Shown here: positions 16,816 to 20,893 of the stretch, piece by piece | Layout: the number at the start of each line of letters is the position of its first letter | Position numbering within the stretch: position 1 is the first letter of the stretch | Assembly: GCA_003427395.1 (NCBI GenBank) | Contig: BFEA01000866.1 | Location: forward strand, 3,543-24,435 | Length of the DNA: 20,893 nucleotides | Origin: Chara braunii | Lineage: Eukaryota > Streptophyta > Charophyceae > Charales > Characeae | Direction: 5' to 3' | Position numbers and translations under genes: made by a program | The notes under the pieces: model-generated | Told to the model about the DNA's origin: nothing | Seen by the model: the letters and a program-made list of their open reading frames with translations, nothing else | Database searches by the model: none

Positions 16816-17019
16816 CCAACTTACGGGTTTTTGAGCCCCTCCTTTTTTTTCAAGGGGTGTTTTTTTTCCGATTGGGGTTGATCTAAATAGTTCCTCTTTC
16901 TCTACCCGATCCAGATTGCATTTTCGGCAGATGGTGATTTTGGGTTCATATTGCCTTGGTTTTGGTTCTCCAAACACTTTGTTGTTTCCAGAGCTTGTCC
17001 TTGATAGACCTTGATGCAT
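16816..17019 (-). CDS. Possible fragment of an unidentified coding exon
   Basis: The minus-strand frame from 17019 reads MHQGLSRTSSGNNKVFGEP, KPRQYEPKITICRKCNLDRV, EKEELFRSTPIGKKTPLEKK and then runs into the microsatellite. Its balanced composition and CRKC pair look more protein-like than neighbouring frames. I recognise no family, no splice sites are certain and the piece is only about 68 residues. It abuts the foldback element on one side and the microsatellite on the other. Chance is a serious alternative. Confidence 0.15.
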
Positions 17020-17026
17020 GCGATAC

Positions 17027-18499
17027 CAACAGAAAACATTTCCTAAATAAAATAATCATTTTGTATAAAAATTACATTCTAAATTTAAAAATTTTCATTC
17101 CATCTTAGAAAATCTCATTCCACGTTTAAATTTTTTCATCTTACTTGAAAACTTCCTTCCAAGAATGTGGTATCGGTTCTTATTTGAATTACATGCTAGC
17201 GATGGAATGAAAGTCTGGATGAGTTCATGAAATATTTTAATTAGACTGTCATTGTATATACGGATTTAGTCATAAACAGGTTTTTCCAATCTAAGTTAGA
17301 AGATATTTCTTGTCGTAGAATGAAAGTTTAATTAATATATTTCATGAACTTGTTCTGACTTTCATTCCATCTTCAACAAATAGATATAAATGGAAGGGGA
17401 TAACTTATTTTTAAACGAAAAATTGTTAAATAAAACTTATAATTTTAGAATTAGACAAACATTTGAATGTTGATTTAAATATAATGTTTTTTTTTTTTAA
17501 GATTTTTTTTTTCATCTTTCATTTCTTCTAGGAATTTTTATGTTACCATCGACTGATCCTATCTCTCGTTTCTGCAATTTTCAAAAAATTTCATTCCATT
17601 TTGATATACTTCCACGTATGATTTACACGAGCCTTAGCAAGTACGCTTGCGATCCGGATTTTGAAGATCGCGGGTGCTTATTGGGATACTTTGCAACGTA
17701 TCCTTTGTATGTGCATGTACATTTTGAAAATGTCTCTACAAACCCATAAATTGTTTCTTGGAGAATGGTAAAATAAGAATCGACGTAGCAACTCGCGCAT
17801 GGTAAACTTAACATGCAAAATTTTCTTTCAAACTTTTCAATTTCAATTCGACTTTAGAAATTAGGTGCAGCTTCACTAACACTTCGTATAACTATTTTCG
17901 TGCTTTATCTATTTTGCGCGCATGTATCTATATGCATCGTGCTCTTGCATGCAATTTTTTCTCGCGCCAGAACATAAAACTTCCCACAAGAAATGAAATA
18001 TGAAAAAATATTTCTTTTTCAAAAAATCCTTCATATTTAGAAACTATCATTCAAATGTTCGTCAAATTTTAAAATTTTCAGTTCATTTGACAAGTCTTTG
18101 TTTAAAAATGAGGTTTTAATTCCAACTACATCTATTTGTTGGAGATGGAATGAAAGTTTGAACAAGTTTATGAAATGTCTTCAGTAAACTTTCATTCTAG
18201 TACAACAAATATCTGATAATTAAGATTGAATTAACCTATTTATGAATGGAAATCCTTACAGAGAATAATTGTAAAAATAAAACATTTCAATGATTCATGA
18301 ACTCATTAAAACTTCCATTCCATCTCTAGCATGCAGTTCAAATAAGACGAGATCCCTCATTCTTGGAATGAAAGTTTTCATGTAAGACGAAAAATTTAAA
18401 AAGTTGAATGACGTTTTTTAACGTGGAATGAAAATTTGAGTTTTAGAATATAATTTGATTATGGGATAATTATTCAATTCTATGATTTTTTTCTGTTGC
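17027..18499. mobile_element. Foldback element with ~520-bp inverted arms, each holding a nested inverted repeat
   Basis: The left arm (about 17027-17546) matches the reverse complement of the right arm (about 17968-18499) along its length. Outer ends are CAACAG (17027-17032) and CTGTTG (18494-18499). Further in, the left arm has CAACAAATAGATATAAATGG (17376-17395) against the right-arm CCAACTACATCTATTTGTTG (18122-18141); innermost, CATTTCTTCTAGGAA (17519-17533) faces TTCCCACAAGAAATG near 17981-17995. The left arm also has its own inverted repeat, 17201-17243 with 17329-17371 (38 of 43 positions), and the right arm has the counterpart (about 18144-18179 with 18282-18324). The ~420-bp centre (17547-17967) has frames of up to about 69 codons but nothing like a transposase. 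This fits a non-autonomous foldback or long-TIR element. I could not define a target-site duplication. Confidence 0.88.
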
Positions 18500-19480
18500 A
18501 TCATTGATAAACTGTAACTGCCTTACACTCCCTTCCTTCACACTCTTTAGTTCTATTTGTTTTCATCTATGTCTTGCTCCATACTGCTTCACGCAACCTC
18601 CTTTCACGCCTTCGTCTATACACACGAAGGCCTTGTTGATCCTCGGTGTAATCATAAAAGTCAAACGACATCATGAAAGGAGGCTCTGAACTCCTCACAC
18701 TTCGATCCGATTGGCTACGAAGTACTCATGAGGATCAACATAGCCCCCCCACGCGACTTCCCTTTCCACACCTCTCTCCACTTTTATCTCTCATCATCAT
18801 TATCTCTCCTTCCATCTCGCAAACGCATCGTTTTATTGTCTTGCAATACATCGGCTAACTCCGGCTGAGTATTAGCTAGATGAGGTGGTGATCAGCGAGT
18901 TAGAGAGACATGATCGATAGGATGCAACTTTGCGGGATTGCATGCTAGATTGCTGTGATGGACAACAGGATTCGGGCGGATACCGTGTGGTAGTTGTGTG
19001 CACGGGGTGACGATCGTTGGGGTTTGGTGTTGGGTACATGGTGGCCAGGATCGTTAGTGCTCGAGCAAGGTGAGTTGTGTTGATGGTTGGTTGGATGGTC
19101 TAGGCCATAACTAAAAAGCAAATAGTTTTTGCGCCTTGTCCTTTCCTTCTTCCTATATTTGGCGTTCAGTTGCATGACGGGACATCAATTTTCCCTCTCA
19201 ATCGATCAAGCGAGTGTATATTCTCTTCTTCTCTTCTCTTCTACCTCTTTCTTAGTGGATGTACGAGTGCATGAACAGTTGTTGTACGTGCTTGGTTTGT
19301 GATCGTTATATGGGTATGAATGTGTCTTCGAATCCTAACTTTCGTTTTATCTCGCTAGGCAAGCATCGCTGAAATGCAAAGCACCCAAAGGTTGTGCAAT
19401 AAGGTGTATGCCTCTCTCTCTTTCTCTTTTGAGGATCAAAGTGATGTCTCGATGATAAATGGATGGTTGCACCTATGTGT
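18500..19480. other. Unassigned AT-rich sequence
   Basis: No frame longer than about 76 codons and no recognisable motif. There are TCTTCT/CTCTCT-rich patches near 19225-19250 and 19412-19430. Confidence 0.4.
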
Positions 19481-19481
19481 C

Positions 19482-19503
19482 CCCCGCGGTCATAACTGCG
19501 GGG
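19482..19503. repeat. 6-bp GC hairpin
   Basis: CCCCGC (19482-19487) pairs with GCGGGG (19498-19503) around a 10-nt loop. It lies at the left edge of an AT-rich segment. Confidence 0.6.
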
Positions 19504-19581
19504 TCAAACTCGAATCGTTGTTAGGATTCCGACCGCTGCCCCGCTGACCGCATTTGGGGTGCGACCGCGACTTTCTAGAAT

Positions 19582-19728
19582 TTGTTTATGGTTCAAAAAA
19601 TTATAGAAAAACAAATAAAAAATGTGATGTTGTAGATCTTTTCAGATCTCCATTTCAAGATCTACATTTCCCAAAAAAAAAAATTGTTTATGGTTTAAAA
19701 AATAATAAAAAGCAAATAAAAAATTGTA
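19582..19728. repeat. AT-rich direct repeat, about 102-bp spacing, with an internal 10-bp inverted repeat
   Basis: TTGTTTATGGTTCAAAAAAT (from 19582) recurs as TTGTTTATGGTTTAAAAAAT (from 19684), and both continue into similar AAACAAATAAAAAAT-like sequence. Between them TGTAGATCTT (19631-19640) and AAGATCTACA (19657-19666) form a perfect 10-bp inverted repeat with a 16-nt spacer containing AGATCT. Confidence 0.8.
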
Positions 19729-19960
19729 AAAAAATAAATAAAAATTTATTTTTGACTTTATCTTTGAATTTTAAAATACAAAAACTGCTTTTTTCTGAAG
19801 CAAAAGTTGTTTATTTGATTTTTTTGGTAAGAAAAACTATGAAACTTATTTGTTTTTTTATTTCAAATTTCGTAAAGTTTTTTTATATGACCATAAGACA
19901 AAAGTTGTTAAGTTTATTTTCTTGTATAACATATTGTTGTGCTTTTTTTTTTTCTTTCAC

Positions 19961-19978
19961 GACCGTTGGGTTGCGGTC
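19961..19978. repeat. Small GACCG/CGGTC hairpin
   Basis: GACCG (19961-19965) and CGGTC (19974-19978) pair around an 8-nt loop. Similar GACCGC words occur at the other side of the AT-rich segment (about 19530-19570), so the pair might bracket a small element. Confidence 0.45.
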
Positions 19979-19999
19979 TTGGTCGTCGGTGTGGGGGAT

Positions 20000-20893
20000 A
20001 TACAAAAATGCACCTTTCTTTTATTTTCCTTGAGTTTAGGACTTTCCTCGAGAGATCCTTCTCGCTCTCGATCGGCGAAGCTGACTCATCTCCTGGTACA
20101 ATCTTCCACGTGCAAGAAGAACGTAACAGGGGATTCGTCATGCCTCTGCTGATTGCAAACACGAAGCTCTCCAGCAAGCTAACAATCTTGCACTTCCCCC
20201 ATACTCATCTTTATTTTGAATGAATAATCCCCTCTCTTTTATCGAAGGGTTTCGGGATGGGCACCCCTTAAAAATGCTAAACTCCTGAATGTCGTTGCTC
20301 CTCTTATCGCTTCAAAGGGAACGCATATCTTATGCAATAGTTCGAGTAATTTTATTGTCGTCAAATTTTGTTGTCGTCAATCATAATCGGTCTTTGTTTT
20401 TGTTTTTGACATTGACACCATACACACAAATTTTAAGACTTAGTGAAAGCGAAGCATCATGCAAACATTCAACATTTGCAACCAATGCCATGCACATGAC
20501 TTAGTCACACTCTTAGTCTTGAGCACACACGACCACTCTGACAAAGTAGCAATGAAGACAAAGCAGAATTCCATTGCAAATTCAGATTAAACCATAAACG
20601 TTGACACTTTGCGTGCGTAGCCACCAAGTCCAACCAAGGGGCTTCAACATAGCGGCCATAGCCACAAAGCCCTGCCATTAGCCGCACATTCGTCTCCACC
20701 ACAACTTTGTCCCTCCAACTACCACCCATCGAACAACCATTGAGCTTACCCTATGAATTCCCCACGGAGGTGGCCCTAGGCGGTCAAGGCCAAGGCCGCG
20801 CGAGTTTGTGACCACGTGAAGTTGAGTGGGGGGGGGGGGCAGGGGCTTAGTAAGTGGATTGGGGTTGTGCAACCCCAACCCCACTCCCTATAA
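20000..20893. other. Unassigned sequence to the right edge
   Basis: No recognisable coding or RNA gene; frames are at most about 94 codons and overlap on both strands. Near the edge lie a G12 run (20828-20839) and the near-palindrome GGGGTTG-TG-CAACCCC (20861-20876). Confidence 0.4.

Overview
This is eukaryotic nuclear DNA, most likely from a streptophyte (land plant or charophyte alga). The evidence is a decayed hAT-superfamily transposase with a BED finger and a DUF659-type core, two plant-like U6 snRNA relics, long GA/GAA/CT microsatellites and low gene density. From memory, the transposase sequence (SPAERNW motif, long acidic tail with a PADRVTE-like segment) and a short integrase relic (HPEANG..EQMNR) resemble repeat proteins of the charophyte Chara braunii. 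I could not check this, so treat it as a hypothesis. I find no intact protein-coding gene; the window is a mosaic of transposon relics, satellites and structured repeats.

Layout. 1-500: A-rich flank with AATAAA followed by A24. 501-5341 (minus): one long hAT transposase pseudogene whose reading frame can be followed through eight in-frame stops and two frameshifts; its acidic tail carries 21-bp and 33-bp repeats. 5559-7017: a cluster of CT, GAA, CA and purine-rich tracts. 7100-7580: short repeats, a 22-bp palindrome and a Ty3-type integrase fragment. 7580-9720: nothing recognisable.

9727-11644 is the most unusual part. Three consecutive repeat families each form stem-loops: an 83-bp tandem repeat, a ~120-125-bp degenerate satellite, and an array of eight hairpins. 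In the array the 12-nt loop (consensus CACAGTAGAAAC) and a one-base bulge are conserved, while the outer stem changes from copy to copy with matching changes on the other side. That is the pattern expected when structure is selected.

11.65-15.0 kb is C-rich, holds several strong isolated hairpins and a diverged repeat pair, and ends with two degenerate near-full-length U6-like sequences in tandem on the minus strand. 15.0-16.55 kb has no assignable gene. 16.56-16.80 kb is a compound GA/GT microsatellite. 17027-18499 is a ~1.47-kb foldback element with ~520-bp arms, each arm containing a further inverted repeat. 18.5-20.9 kb is AT-rich and unassigned, with a few small inverted and direct repeats.

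Nothing here forms an operon or pathway. The likely activities are mobile-element decay and, possibly, structured non-coding RNA from the 9.7-11.65 kb region.
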